Below, piece by piece: positions 35,046 to 43,478 of a stretch of 64,000 bases of DNA. Origin of the DNA: Fodinibacter sp963707895 (lineage in GTDB: Bacteria > Actinomycetota > Actinomycetes > Actinomycetales > Dermatophilaceae); assembly GCA_963707895.1 (NCBI GenBank), contig CAVPRS010000002.1:186001-250000 (forward strand). Reading direction: 5' to 3'. Below the pieces are notes generated by a model. It saw only the letters and a list, made by a program, of their open reading frames with translations, was not told where the DNA came from and made no database searches. How positions within the stretch are numbered: position 1 is the stretch's first letter; the number at the start of each line of letters is the position of its first letter. The translations under genes were made by a program, and so were the position numbers.

Positions 35046-36264
35046 CGCCGGCCTCGGTCGCGCTGACGGGGTCGTCGAGGAGACCCGGCGCAGCCACCGC
35101 CCCGACCACGACCACGGCCGGCGACCGCACGCCCCGGTCGGCGACCGCTCGGGCCGCCGTCGCCAGGGTCGCGTGGGTGACCCGCTGCAGGGCCGTCGAG
35201 CCGTTCTCGACGACCGCGACGGGGAGGTCGGGGTCGGCCCCCGACCCGACCGCGGCCTCGCAGATCTCCGCCAGGGACCCCACGGCCATCAGGAGCACGA
35301 GCGTGCTCCCGGCAGCGAGCGCCGCGAGCATGCCCGCGTCGGCACCGGAGTGACCCGACGCCACGTGCACCGACGACGCGACTCCGCGCTGGGTGACCGG
35401 GATGCCCGCCAGCAGCGGCACCGCGAGCGCCGAGCTGACGCCCGGCACCACCGTGACGTCGACACCCGCCTCGCGACACGCGTGCACCTCCTCGCCGCCG
35501 CGCCCGTAGACGAACGGGTCGCCACCCTTGAGCCGCACCACGGTGAGCCCGCGCCGGGCCCGGTCCACCAGGATGTGGTTGATCTCGGCCTGGGGCACGG
35601 GGTGGTGCCGGGGGTCCTTGCCGACGTCGACGACCTCGACGTCGTCGGGCAGCCGGTCGAGCAGCTCGGTGGCCCCCAGCCGGTCGGTCACGACGACGTC
35701 GGCGGCCGCCAGGGCCTCCAGGCCGGCGAGGGTCACGAGCCGCGGGTCCCCCGGACCGCTGCCGACCAGCACCACCCGTCCGGACCGCTCACGCCGTCGC
35801 CGCAGGTCGACCCGGCCCGAGGACAGGAGCAGGGCAACGGCATCGCGCACCGACGCTGCACGCCGCGGGTCGGGCTCGGCGTCGGACACGACCCCCACGA
35901 CCAGGTCGTCGTGGCGGCTGGTCGCCGCGGTGCGCGCGGTCCCGGTCGCGCCGTGGACGCACCAGGTGCGGCGTTCCTCGCACCAGCGGGACACCGCGGC
36001 GTCGACGTCGCGGTTCGCGGTCGCCGCCACGACGAGCCACGCGCCGTCGACGTCGGCCTCGGTGACCGCGCGCTCGAGCAGGTCGACGCGCCCACCGGGA
36101 GGAGACGCCGCGAGCTCGCGCGCGGCGTCCGACGGATGCGGGTCGACGAGCACGACGTGGGCACCCTCGGCGGCCAGCCCGCGCGCGCGCCGGGTGCCGA
36201 CGGAGCCGGCTCCGGCGACGACGACCTGCCGCCCCACCAGGTCGACCCCGATGAGCGAGGTCAT
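35038..36264 (-). CDS. cysG: Fused precorrin-2 dehydrogenase / uroporphyrinogen-III C-methyltransferase
   Basis: 408 residues, a two-domain siroheme synthase lacking its own conserved CysG chelatase role or sharing it with CbiX. Domain 1 (about 1-155): NAD site VVVAGAGSVGTRRARGL. Domain 2 (about 163-400): VGSGPGDPRLVTLAGLEAL, RLKGGDPFVYGRGGEE and PGVSSALAVPLLAGIPVT, the SUMT signature. Makes sirohydrochlorin for sulfite or nitrite reductases, none of which lie in the window. Follows dapB by 6 nt, so probably cotranscribed with it. Confidence 0.92.
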   Translation of the reverse strand: MTSLIGVDLVGRQVVVAGAGSVGTRRARGLAAEGAHVVLVDPHPSDAARELAASPPGGRVDLLERAVTEADVDGAWLVVAATANRDVDAAVSRWCEERRTWCVHGATGTARTAATSRHDDLVVGVVSDAEPDPRRAASVRDAVALLLSSGRVDLRRRRERSGRVVLVGSGPGDPRLVTLAGLEALAAADVVVTDRLGATELLDRLPDDVEVVDVGKDPRHHPVPQAEINHILVDRARRGLTVVRLKGGDPFVYGRGGEEVHACREAGVDVTVVPGVSSALAVPLLAGIPVTQRGVASSVHVASGHSGADAGMLAALAAGSTLVLLMAVGSLAEICEAAVGSGADPDLPVAVVENGSTALQRVTHATLATAARAVADRGVRSPAVVVVGAVAAPGLLDDPVSATEAGDG

Positions 36265-36270
36265 CGCAGG

Positions 36271-37017
36271 TCAGGCCAGCCCGAGGTAGTGCTCGAGCCC
36301 CACGGTGACGCCCGGGTGGTCAGCGACCGCGCGCACCGCCGCGAGCACCCCCGGCATGAACGAGACCCGGTCGAAGGAGTCGTGCCGGATGGTGAGCATC
36401 TCGCCCGGGTTGCCGAGCAGCACCTCCTGGTGCGCCACCAGCCCGCGCAGCCGCACCGAGTGCACCGGGATGCCGTGCACGCGCGCCCCGCGCGCGCCGT
36501 CGGGGTCGTGGGTGGTCGCGTCGGGCACCGGCGCGAGGCCGGCGTCCTCCCGGGCGGCACCGATCAGGTCGGCCGTGCGCGCTGCCGTGCCGGAGGGGGC
36601 GTCGACCTTGTCGGGGTGGTGCAGCTCGACGACCTCGACCGACTCGTAGAACCGGGCGGCCCGCTCGGCGAACGCCATCATGAGCACCGCGCCGAGGGCG
36701 AAGTTGGGGGCGATGAGCACTCCGACCTCGGGGCGGGCCGCGGCCTGCGCGCGCAGGGCCTCGACCCGCTCGTCCGACCAGCCGGTCGTGCCCACGACCA
36801 CGTTCACGCCCTGCTCGACGCAGTGGGCGACGTTGGCCGGCGACGCGTCGGGCACCGAGAACTCGACGACGACGTCGGCACCGCCGAGGTCACCGAGGTC
36901 GTCGCCGACGTCGAAGCGGCCGACCAGCTCGAGGTCGTCGGCGTCGTCGACGGCGCCGCACACGGTCGCCCCCATCCGGCCACCGGCGCCGATGACGGCC
37001 ACCCTCGTCGCGCTCAT
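36271..37017 (-). CDS. dapB: 4-hydroxy-tetrahydrodipicolinate reductase
   Basis: 248 residues. NAD(P) site VAVIGAGGRMGATVC at the start, EFSVPDASPANV, GTTGWSDER, and the catalytic stretch ELHHPDKVDAPSGTA. Second step to diaminopimelate after DapA. Leaderless start: TACAGT lies 7 nt before the ATG. The cysG gene starts 6 nt after the stop. Confidence 0.97.
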   Translation of the reverse strand: MSATRVAVIGAGGRMGATVCGAVDDADDLELVGRFDVGDDLGDLGGADVVVEFSVPDASPANVAHCVEQGVNVVVGTTGWSDERVEALRAQAAARPEVGVLIAPNFALGAVLMMAFAERAARFYESVEVVELHHPDKVDAPSGTAARTADLIGAAREDAGLAPVPDATTHDPDGARGARVHGIPVHSVRLRGLVAHQEVLLGNPGEMLTIRHDSFDRVSFMPGVLAAVRAVADHPGVTVGLEHYLGLA

Positions 37018-37024
37018 GGCCAGA

Positions 37025-37030
37025 ACTGTA
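37025..37030 (-). promoter_or_regulatory. -10 box of dapB
   Basis: TACAGT on the minus strand, 7 nt before ATG 37017; leaderless. Confidence 0.6.
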
Positions 37031-37059
37031 GCCAGCGCCGAGGTCGTCCCCGCGTGCGG

Positions 37060-37503
37060 CTACCCGGGCCCGGCGCTCCCGCTCCGGCCGATCAGGGCGA
37101 GGACCACCGCACCGGCTGCGGGCACGGCCACGATGAAGCCCAGCCCCACGGCGTCGCCGGCCGGGACGTCCTGGAGCACGGCGTAGAGCCCGCCGAGCAC
37201 GAGCCAGAGCACCACGAGCCAGCCGGTGACGACGGCCGCGCGCATCCAGCCCGCCGCGGGGCGTCCGCCCAGCCGGGCCACGGAGCCGCCGACGACGAGG
37301 CCGAGAGCCACGACGCCGCCGATGGCACCGACCCGCCAGACCACCGCCGCCGAGTCGTCGCTGCCCGGCGTCAGTGCCTCGGGCGCCATCAGCGCGACGG
37401 CACCACCGACCACGGCGAGGACGAGGGCGGCCGCGATGCGCAGCAGCTCGGTGCGCCGGGTGGAGTGCGCGGAGCCGGAGACGGTCGAGTCGGGCACGCT
37501 CAC
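37060..37503 (-). CDS. Small integral membrane protein of the WXG cluster
   Basis: 147 residues from GTG 37503, which overlaps the stop of the WXG protein (GTGA); an in-frame ATG seven codons earlier is less likely. Four hydrophobic helices (about 20-38, 55-72, 85-107, 118-138) and no recognised domain. Last gene of the four-gene cluster. A partner for secretion or immunity of the preceding protein is conceivable, with no direct evidence. Confidence 0.75.
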   Translation of the reverse strand: MSVPDSTVSGSAHSTRRTELLRIAAALVLAVVGGAVALMAPEALTPGSDDSAAVVWRVGAIGGVVALGLVVGGSVARLGGRPAAGWMRAAVVTGWLVVLWLVLGGLYAVLQDVPAGDAVGLGFIVAVPAAGAVVLALIGRSGSAGPG

Positions 37504-38216
37504 ACCACTGCTCCGCTCGGCCACGACTCGTGCGGGAAGCCGTTGTTGTCGTTCATCTTCTGGGTCAGGGAGTTGTTGGCGGCGGTGCAGTCGCTCTTGA
37601 GCAGCTCACCGCCGGTGAAGAAGGCGCCGACGGCGATGAGTGCGGCACCGGCCGCGATGATGATGCCGGCCGGGATGCCGAAGATCGTGGCCGAGGAGGC
37701 GAGCGCCGCGATGATGCCGGCCACGAGGGCACCGAGCGCGGTGATCAGGCCCATGTAGAACTTCACCAGCCCCGCCCGCACCGTGTCGAGGGCGCTGCTC
37801 ATGGCCGTGACGTAGGTCGTGACCACCTTCTCCAGCGCCGTCTGGTGCTGCTTGGCCTTCCCGGCGTACGCGACGGCCGCGTCACCCTGCCAGGTGTCGT
37901 CGGCCTTGAGCACCGCCGACGCGTCGACGGCATCCTTCTGCGCGCTCACCGGCCCGCCGACCGAGGTCGACCAGGTCGTGGCCGTGGCGCTGAGCGCGTC
38001 ACGGTCACCCATGTTGGTGGTGATCTTCGTGACGCCGTCCCAGAACTCCTGGAACTTCTCGCACAGCCAGTTCCAGGCGTCCTTGATCTTGTCGGCGAGC
38101 CAGCCCAGGCCCCAGGGCACCCAGCTCAGGAAGTCGTTCACCTTCCCGAGCAGGTCGTCGAGCTTGCCCTTGATCTTCTCGATGAGCTCGTTGATCTGCT
38201 GTACCAGGTCGTCCAT
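37500..38216 (-). CDS. WXG/ESX-like protein with C-terminal membrane hairpin
   Basis: 238 residues. The N-terminus is amphipathic and helical (MDDLVQQINELIEKIKGKLD), with a Trp-rich stretch near 32-59. A WXG100-like segment follows, helix - DDTWQGDAAVAYAG (107-119) - helix; W109-Q-G111 stands for WXG. Two strong hydrophobic helices (about 152-176 and 178-200) then lead to a polar tail ending in HESWPSGAVV. WXG100 proteins leave the cell by type VII secretion, but no EccC or other ESX machinery is in the window. It may be an orphan substrate, a toxin precursor or a membrane-bound relative. Confidence 0.7.
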   Translation of the reverse strand: MDDLVQQINELIEKIKGKLDDLLGKVNDFLSWVPWGLGWLADKIKDAWNWLCEKFQEFWDGVTKITTNMGDRDALSATATTWSTSVGGPVSAQKDAVDASAVLKADDTWQGDAAVAYAGKAKQHQTALEKVVTTYVTAMSSALDTVRAGLVKFYMGLITALGALVAGIIAALASSATIFGIPAGIIIAAGAALIAVGAFFTGGELLKSDCTAANNSLTQKMNDNNGFPHESWPSGAVV

Positions 38217-38226
38217 GGTGCTCGCC

Positions 38227-38550
38227 TCACTCGTCCTTCGGGGTCCAGGCCGATGACAGCCGCTCCACCGCGGCCTGGTCGGACCCCTCGTAGGTCGTCT
38301 TCACGGTGCGCAGGCCCTGCGCGATGGTCGAGGTCTGCGTGGCGCCGCCGCCGAGCAGGCGCTCGGTCTTGGAGCGCATGGCCTCGTAGGTCTGGAGCAG
38401 GCCGGTCACGTCGGCCGCCCAGGACATCTCCCCCTCGGTCACGGTCAGGCCGTTAGCGCTGTCGCGGGCACTGCCCAGGGTGGACGACACGTCGTCCCAC
38501 ACCCCGGCATCCGCGGCGAGCGCCTCGAGGGCCACCTTCAGGGTCGTCAT
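38227..38550 (-). CDS. ESX-associated EspC/WXG100-like small helical protein
   Basis: 107 residues, two long helices: LKVALEALAADAGVWDDVSS and, after the turn near MSWAADVTGLL, a second up to LRTVKTTYEG. It resembles the DUF2580/EspC and WXG100 families that pair with other ESX substrates. ATG 38550 has GAGGAGAC just upstream. 10 nt from the WXG protein, so probably its heterodimer partner (inference). Confidence 0.7.
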   Translation of the reverse strand: MTTLKVALEALAADAGVWDDVSSTLGSARDSANGLTVTEGEMSWAADVTGLLQTYEAMRSKTERLLGGGATQTSTIAQGLRTVKTTYEGSDQAAVERLSSAWTPKDE

Positions 38551-38566
38551 CGTCGTCTCCTCGTCG

Positions 38567-39314
38567 TCACAGGATCTGGAACCGTTGCGCGACGGCCCTC
38601 GGGTCGTCGCTGATCCGGCGCAGCTCGCCGAAGACCGAGCGCTCGACGACGTCCGCGACGCCGTTGTCACCCACCTGGCGCAGGGCGTCGGCGTAGGCGT
38701 CCATCAGGAAGCGCGAGATGTTGGCCGCGTGGTGCCGGGTGGCGGCGGGGCCCACCGTGACGTCGACGACGGCGGCGGCTCCGGTGAGCGTCACCGTGAC
38801 GTCGGTTCCCGGCGCGCGCCCCACGACGCGGCGCCGTCCGACGGCCTCGACCTCGTCGGCCACCTCGTCGACCTCGACGAGCATCCGCTCGAGCATCCCG
38901 CACCATGGCCTCGAGCGAGCCGCGGTCGTGCTCGAGCAGCGAGCGGGACGTCACCACCTCGTCGAGCCCGGCGGCCAGGCTGCCGACGGTGGAGGGCAGC
39001 GGGCGGGTTCGCGGGGCCGGGGCGTCGAGCCCGTCGGCGAGGGCGGTGCCCCACTCGAGTGAGGAGCGGGTGGCTGCGTCGGTGACCGCTGCGACCACTG
39101 CGCCACCCAGCTCGCGGTCGTCGATGCGGGTGGCCCAGTCGGCCCGGACCCGGATGCCGTCGAGCCGCCCGTCCGCGCGCACCGTCACCGACACGCTGCC
39201 GGACTCGTCGGACCCCACGGCGCTGGTCCGCGCCGCGGCGGCCCGCTCGCACTGCTGGGTCGCCCGGTCGAGCTCGTCGCGCACGTCGAGCAGTCGTTCC
39301 ATCGGGTCGGTCAT
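38567..39314 (-). pseudogene. YbaB/EbfC-like protein of the WXG cluster, frameshifted
   Basis: ATG 39314 follows GGGGGAGA. The first frame holds one YbaB-like unit: a helix (MERLLDVRDELDRATQQCER), a strand pair (SVSVTVRADGRLDGIRV) and a helix. Deleting one G near 38897-38899 joins MVR to MLERMLVEVDEVADEVEA and a second, equivalent unit (VTVTLTGAAAVVDVTVGP). Total 748 nt is 3n+1. YbaB-like proteins bind DNA; tandem forms beside WXG genes are common in actinobacteria, role unclear. First gene of the cluster. Confidence 0.75.
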
Positions 39315-39473
39315 GCTCTCCCCCGTCGTGTCCTCCGGCGCCTCACCCAGCGCCTCGTCCGTTGCCTGTCGTGTTCCTGGTGCAGGCCACAGCCAACCAC
39401 GCCGCCCCGGCACCGAACCATGGGGAGGACTCCCCCCGGCGCCCGGTCACCGATGCCGGCAGACGCGCCGTTC

Positions 39474-39535
39474 GTTCACCTTCCGTTCATCTTCGAGCCG
39501 AATCCGGGGTATCCTTGGGTGAACAACAGGTGAAC
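39474..39535. promoter_or_regulatory. Four 7-bp sites in mirrored tandem pairs around a promoter
   Basis: GTTCACC (39474) and GTTCATC (39485), 11 bp apart, then GGTGAAC (39518) and GGTGAAC (39529), again 11 bp apart and inverted to the first pair. Between them lies TATCCT (39510-39515), a -10 with TTCATC 18 bp upstream. Looks like a cooperative operator for the 45-aa gene, perhaps also for the divergent WXG cluster. Confidence 0.6.
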
Positions 39536-39553
39536 GACTTCAGAGGAGGGGCC

Positions 39554-39691
39554 ATGAAGAAGGTCTCGACGACCCCCAACGGCACCGGCCTCACGATGCG
39601 CTGGGTCCCCGTCACCACCGACGACGGCCGGGTGCGCATGGAGATGCGCTGGAGCGCCCCGCACACGCTGCGCAAGCGCCCCGCCGCCTGA
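39554..39691 (+). CDS. Orphan 45-residue protein
   Basis: MKKVSTTPNGTGLTMRWVPV is the first 20 residues; the rest carries one more strand-like stretch (GRVRMEMRWSAP) and a basic tail. Strong ribosome site GAGGAGGGGCC directly before ATG 39554, its own promoter with paired operator sites, and a 19-bp terminator right behind: a complete small transcription unit. Not recognised. The pattern of strands suggests a tiny beta fold. Likely real because every signal is in place. Confidence 0.75.
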   Translation: MKKVSTTPNGTGLTMRWVPVTTDDGRVRMEMRWSAPHTLRKRPAA

Positions 39692-39705
39692 GAGCCCGAC
39701 GGCAC

Positions 39706-39747
39706 ACGACGAGGCCCGCACCCCTTCCGGGGTGCGGGCCTCGTCGT
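39706..39747. terminator. 19-bp perfect terminator hairpin
   Basis: ACGACGAGGCCCGCACCCC-ttcc-GGGGTGCGGGCCTCGTCGT. Serves both the 45-aa gene (plus) and pnp (minus, stop at 39762). Confidence 0.9.
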
Positions 39748-39761
39748 CAGGCAGGTGTCAC

Positions 39762-42206
39762 TCAGGCGTCGGTGGTCGCGCCCTCGGACTCCGAGCGGTC
39801 GCCGCGACCGCGGTTGCCGCCACGACGGCGGTTCCGCGGGCGACGCTCGCCGCGCTCCTCGCGGTCACCGTCGCCGGCCGGGGCGTCGCCCTCGGAGTCG
39901 GCGTCGGCGTCGCTGTCGCTGTCGAGGTCCGCAGCCGGAGCGGCCGGGGCCGAGTCGGCCGCGGGGGCCTGCTCGTCACCGGTCTCGCCCTCGGCGAGGA
40001 CCGCCGCGAGGGACAGCTTGCCGCGCGGGTCGATCTCCTTGAGCTCGACCTGCACCTTCTGGCCCACGGACAGCACGTCGTCGACGTTGTCGATCCGCTT
40101 GCCACCGACGAGCTTGCGCACCTCGGAGATGTGCAGCAGGCCGTCCTTGCCCGGCAGGAGCGAGATGAACGCACCGAAGGTGGTCGTCTTGACGACGGTC
40201 CCCAGGAAGCGCTCGCCGATCTCCGGCATCTGCGGGTTGGCGATGGCGTTGACCATCGCACGGGCCGCCTCGGCCGACGGGCCGTCGGTCGCACCGATGT
40301 AGACCGTGCCGTCGTCCTCGATCGAGATCTGCGCACCGGTCTCGTCCTGGATCTGGTTGATCATCTTGCCCTTCGGGCCGATGACCTCACCGATCTTGTC
40401 GACGGGGACCTGCACCGAGATGACGCGAGGAGCGTAGGGGCTCATCTCGTCGGGCGCGTCGATGGCCTCGTTCATGACGTCGAGGATGTGCAGGCGCGCG
40501 TCGCGGGCCTGGGTCAGTGCGCCGGCCAGCACGTCGGCGGGGATGCCGTCGAGCTTGGTGTCGAGCTGGATGGCGGTGACGAACTCGCGGGTACCGGCGA
40601 CCTTGAAGTCCATGTCGCCGAACGCGTCCTCGGCACCGAGGATGTCGGTCAGCGCCGCGTACTCAGTGGTGCCGTCGACCTCGGCCGAGATCAGGCCCAT
40701 CGCGATGCCGGCGACCGGAGCGCGCAGCGGCACACCGGCGTTGAGCATCGACAGGGTGGAAGCGCACACCGAGCCCATGGACGTCGAGCCGTTGGAGCCC
40801 AGAGCCTCGGACACCTGGCGGATCGCGTAGGGGAACTCCTCGCGGGTCGGGAGCACCGGCATCAGGGCACGCTCGGCGAGCGCACCGTGGCCGATCTCGC
40901 GACGCTTCGGCGAACCCACGCGGCCGGTCTCACCGGTCGAGTAGGGCGGGAAGTTGTAGTTGTGCATGTAGCGCTTGCGGGTGACCGGGCTCAGGGTGTC
41001 GAGCTGCTGCTCCATGCGGAGCATGTTCAGCGTCGTCACGCCCATGATCTGGGTCTCGCCACGCTCGAAGATCGCCGAGCCGTGCACCCGCGGGAGCACC
41101 TCGACCTCGGCCGAGAGGGCGCGGATGTCCGCGAGGCCACGGCCGTCGATGCGGACCTTGTCCTTGAGGATGCGCTGGCGGATGAGCTTCTTCTGCACGG
41201 CGCGGTAGGCGGCCGAGACCTCCTTCTGGCGGCCGAAGAACTCGCCCTTCTCACCACCCTCGTGGATGCCGTCGGCGTCGCCGACCAGCGACAGGTGCAG
41301 CGCCGACTTGATCTCGTCGATGCGGTCCTCGCGCTCGGTCTTGCCCGCGATCTGCAGCGCGGCAGCCAGGTCGGAGGTCGTGGCGGCCTCGACCGCGGCG
41401 TACACGTCGTCCTCGTAGTCGAGGAAGATCGGGAACTCCTGAACCGGCTTCGCGGCCGTGGCGGCGAGCTCGGCCTGGGCGTCGCACAGGGCCTTGATGA
41501 AGACCTTCGAGGCCTCGAGGCCCTGGGCCACGACCTCCTCGGTGGGGGCGGTCTTGCCCGCGGTCTTGACCAGGTCCCAGGTCTGCTCGGTGGACTCGGC
41601 CTCGACCATCATGATCGCGACGTCGTCACCGGCCACACGACCCGCGACGACCATGTCGAACGTCGAGCGCTCGATGTCGCTGAAGTTCGGGAACGCGACC
41701 CACTGGTCGTCGATCAGGCTGACGCGGACGCCGCCGATCGGGCCGGAGAACGGCAGACCGGAGATCTGGGTGGAGGCGCTGGCCGCGTTGATGGCGAGCA
41801 CGTCGTACTGGTGGTCGGGGTTGAGCGCCAGCACCGTGATGACGACCTGGACCTCGTTGCGCAGGCCCTTGGTGAAGGTCGGGCGCAGCGGGCGGTCGAT
41901 CAGGCGGCAGGTGAGGATCGCGTCGGTGGAGGGGCGACCCTCACGGCGGAAGAAGGAGCCGGGGATCTTGCCCGCGGCGTACATCCGCTCCTCGACGTCG
42001 ACGGTCAGGGGGAAGAAGTCGAACCCCTCGCGCGGGCTCTTCCCGGCCGTGGTGGTGGAGAGGAGCATCGTGTCCTCGTCCAGGTAGGCCGCGACGGAGC
42101 CGCCGGCCTGCTTCGCGAGCCGACCGGTCTCGAACCGGACGGTGCGGGTGCCGAACTTGCCGTTGTCGATGACGGCTTCGGCGACAGTGATCTCAGGACC
42201 CTCCAT
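39762..42206 (-). CDS. pnp: Polyribonucleotide nucleotidyltransferase (PNPase)
   Basis: 814 residues: two RNase PH-like cores (for example FFRREGRPSTDAILTCRLID and ETGRVGSPKRREIGHGALAE), a KH domain with IGPKGKMINQIQDETG and an S1 domain with VKTTTFGAFISLLPGKDG. The C-terminus ends in an Asp/Ala-rich stretch and a basic RNRRRGGNRGRG tail, typical for actinobacteria. Phosphorolytic 3'-5' exonuclease that also makes RNA tails. AGGAGGACCC precedes ATG 42206. Downstream of rpsO with a hairpin in between. Confidence 0.98.
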   Translation of the reverse strand: MEGPEITVAEAVIDNGKFGTRTVRFETGRLAKQAGGSVAAYLDEDTMLLSTTTAGKSPREGFDFFPLTVDVEERMYAAGKIPGSFFRREGRPSTDAILTCRLIDRPLRPTFTKGLRNEVQVVITVLALNPDHQYDVLAINAASASTQISGLPFSGPIGGVRVSLIDDQWVAFPNFSDIERSTFDMVVAGRVAGDDVAIMMVEAESTEQTWDLVKTAGKTAPTEEVVAQGLEASKVFIKALCDAQAELAATAAKPVQEFPIFLDYEDDVYAAVEAATTSDLAAALQIAGKTEREDRIDEIKSALHLSLVGDADGIHEGGEKGEFFGRQKEVSAAYRAVQKKLIRQRILKDKVRIDGRGLADIRALSAEVEVLPRVHGSAIFERGETQIMGVTTLNMLRMEQQLDTLSPVTRKRYMHNYNFPPYSTGETGRVGSPKRREIGHGALAERALMPVLPTREEFPYAIRQVSEALGSNGSTSMGSVCASTLSMLNAGVPLRAPVAGIAMGLISAEVDGTTEYAALTDILGAEDAFGDMDFKVAGTREFVTAIQLDTKLDGIPADVLAGALTQARDARLHILDVMNEAIDAPDEMSPYAPRVISVQVPVDKIGEVIGPKGKMINQIQDETGAQISIEDDGTVYIGATDGPSAEAARAMVNAIANPQMPEIGERFLGTVVKTTTFGAFISLLPGKDGLLHISEVRKLVGGKRIDNVDDVLSVGQKVQVELKEIDPRGKLSLAAVLAEGETGDEQAPAADSAPAAPAADLDSDSDADADSEGDAPAGDGDREERGERRPRNRRRGGNRGRGDRSESEGATTDA

Positions 42207-42303
42207 GGGTCCTCCTTTTCTCTTGTGTGAAGCTCACGTGCATCGTCGTTGTGCACGGGCTTGTCCAACGGGCGGGGGTGCCGCGGACGGCATCCGCCCC
42301 TCA

Positions 42304-42349
42304 CGCGAAAGGGCGGCCCTCACGGTTGACGTGAGGACCGCCCCTCGCG
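42304..42349 (-). terminator. rpsO-pnp intergenic hairpin
   Basis: GGGCGG-c-CCTCAC ... GTGAGG-a-CCGCCC with outer CGCGA/TCGCG. Either a partial terminator after rpsO or the RNase processing stem known from other rpsO-pnp operons. Confidence 0.7.
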
Positions 42350-42356
42350 GAAGTCC

Positions 42357-42626
42357 TTATCGGCGCAGGCCGAGGCGCTTGATCAGCGAGCGGTAGCGCT
42401 CGACGTCGACGCTCTCCAGGTAGCGCAGGAGGCGGCGGCGCTGGCCGACCAGCAGCAGCAGGCCACGCCGGCTGTGGTGGTCGTGCTTGTGCTGGCGCGA
42501 GTGCTCGGTGAGGTCCTTGATCCGCTGCGTGAGCAGCGCGACCTGAACCTCGGGGGAGCCGGTGTCGCCCTCGGTGGTGGCGTACTCGGTCATGATCTGC
42601 TTCTTGACGTCAGTGCTCAGAGGCAT
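42357..42626 (-). CDS. rpsO: 30S ribosomal protein S15
   Basis: 89 residues, full length: TGSPEVQVALLTQRIKDLTE, HKHDHHSRRGLLLLVGQRRR and LGLRR at the end. Binds 16S rRNA and the central domain of the small subunit. Leader of about 90 nt from TAGCCT at 42726-42731; S15 often represses its own translation through such a leader. Confidence 0.98.
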   Translation of the reverse strand: MPLSTDVKKQIMTEYATTEGDTGSPEVQVALLTQRIKDLTEHSRQHKHDHHSRRGLLLLVGQRRRLLRYLESVDVERYRSLIKRLGLRR

Positions 42627-42725
42627 GGGGCGACGACTCTCTTCCTGTGGTTTCGCTGCGCGGCGCTTCCGGGCTGGTTCACCGGGGCTCTCTGGATCCG
42701 CGGCCGGTTCTCACGGCAGTGCTCA

Positions 42726-42731
42726 AGGCTA
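42726..42731 (-). promoter_or_regulatory. Probable rpsO-pnp promoter -10
   Basis: TAGCCT on the minus strand, about 100 nt before ATG 42626. Unlike most genes here it has a long leader with AGGAAGAGAG before the start; the leader may hold an S15-binding fold. Confidence 0.45.
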
Positions 42732-42751
42732 CCAGCGGCGCGAGGACACCC

Positions 42752-43417
42752 CTAATCGGAGCCGGTGCCGGCGCCTCGGGCGAGGAGCGTGCGCGTCCAG
42801 AGGTCGAGCACCATCGCAGCGTAGTCGCCCGGGCCGCGGCCCCCGCTGGTCGCGAGGCGGTAGAAGGCGGTGCTGTTGGTGGTCCACAGCAGGTGCGCCA
42901 CCTGCTCGTCGGTCAGCTCCGGGCGCACCTCGCCGGTGGCGCGCAGCTCGGCGGCCATCCGGAGCATGTTGGCGGCCCGGCGCGCGTCGAGCCCCTCCAG
43001 CACGGCGCGGCAGGCGGGGTCGCGCTCGGCCGCCACCTGCAGCGACTCGCCCAGGGGCACGACCGAGGGAAACCGCTCGCCCAGCGCGAGCGCGTACGCC
43101 TCGAGCTTCGCGCGAGCCCCGTGGGCGGCCCGGATGGCGACGACGTAGTCGCGGCCCTCCGCCCCGACCGGCTCGTCGCCGCCCCCCAGGGCCATGTCGT
43201 GCACCGCGAGCAGCAGCTCGGGCTTGCGCCCGACGCTCGTGTAGACGGTGTCGACCGACACCCCGGCGAGGCGGGCGACGTCGGCGACCGTCGTGCCGGC
43301 ATACCCCGTGGTGGTGAACAGCTCACGAGCGGCGTCCAGCACCGCACGCCGGGTGGCGGCAGCCTGCTGGGTGCGCACGGTCGAGCGGTAGGCGCGGGTC
43401 TTGACGGGACGGGGCAC
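42752..43417 (-). CDS. TetR family transcriptional regulator
   Basis: 221 residues. N-terminal helix-turn-helix: ARELFTTTGYAGTTVADVAR, then LAGVSVDTVYTSVGRKPELL (about 32-70). The ligand domain is variable; TTNSTAFYRLATSGGRGPGD lies near the end. GTG 43417 is supported by TACCGT 7 nt upstream. Divergent from a cupin gene, with the dyad TCCGAA-N5-TTCGGA between them, so it probably controls the cupin and itself. Confidence 0.88.
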   Translation of the reverse strand: MPRPVKTRAYRSTVRTQQAAATRRAVLDAARELFTTTGYAGTTVADVARLAGVSVDTVYTSVGRKPELLLAVHDMALGGGDEPVGAEGRDYVVAIRAAHGARAKLEAYALALGERFPSVVPLGESLQVAAERDPACRAVLEGLDARRAANMLRMAAELRATGEVRPELTDEQVAHLLWTTNSTAFYRLATSGGRGPGDYAAMVLDLWTRTLLARGAGTGSD

Positions 43418-43424
43418 GAGACCT

Positions 43425-43430
43425 ACGGTA
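43425..43430 (-). promoter_or_regulatory. -10 box of the tetR gene
   Basis: TACCGT on the minus strand, 7 nt before GTG 43417; leaderless. Confidence 0.5.
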
Positions 43431-43440
43431 GCAATATTCG

Positions 43441-43457
43441 TCCGAACTTCCTTCGGA
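43441..43457. promoter_or_regulatory. Probable TetR operator
   Basis: TCCGAA-cttcc-TTCGGA, centred between the divergent tetR and cupin genes and just upstream of the tetR -10. Confidence 0.55.
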
Positions 43458-43478
43458 TCAATTGTGTGGAGGGTCGCC

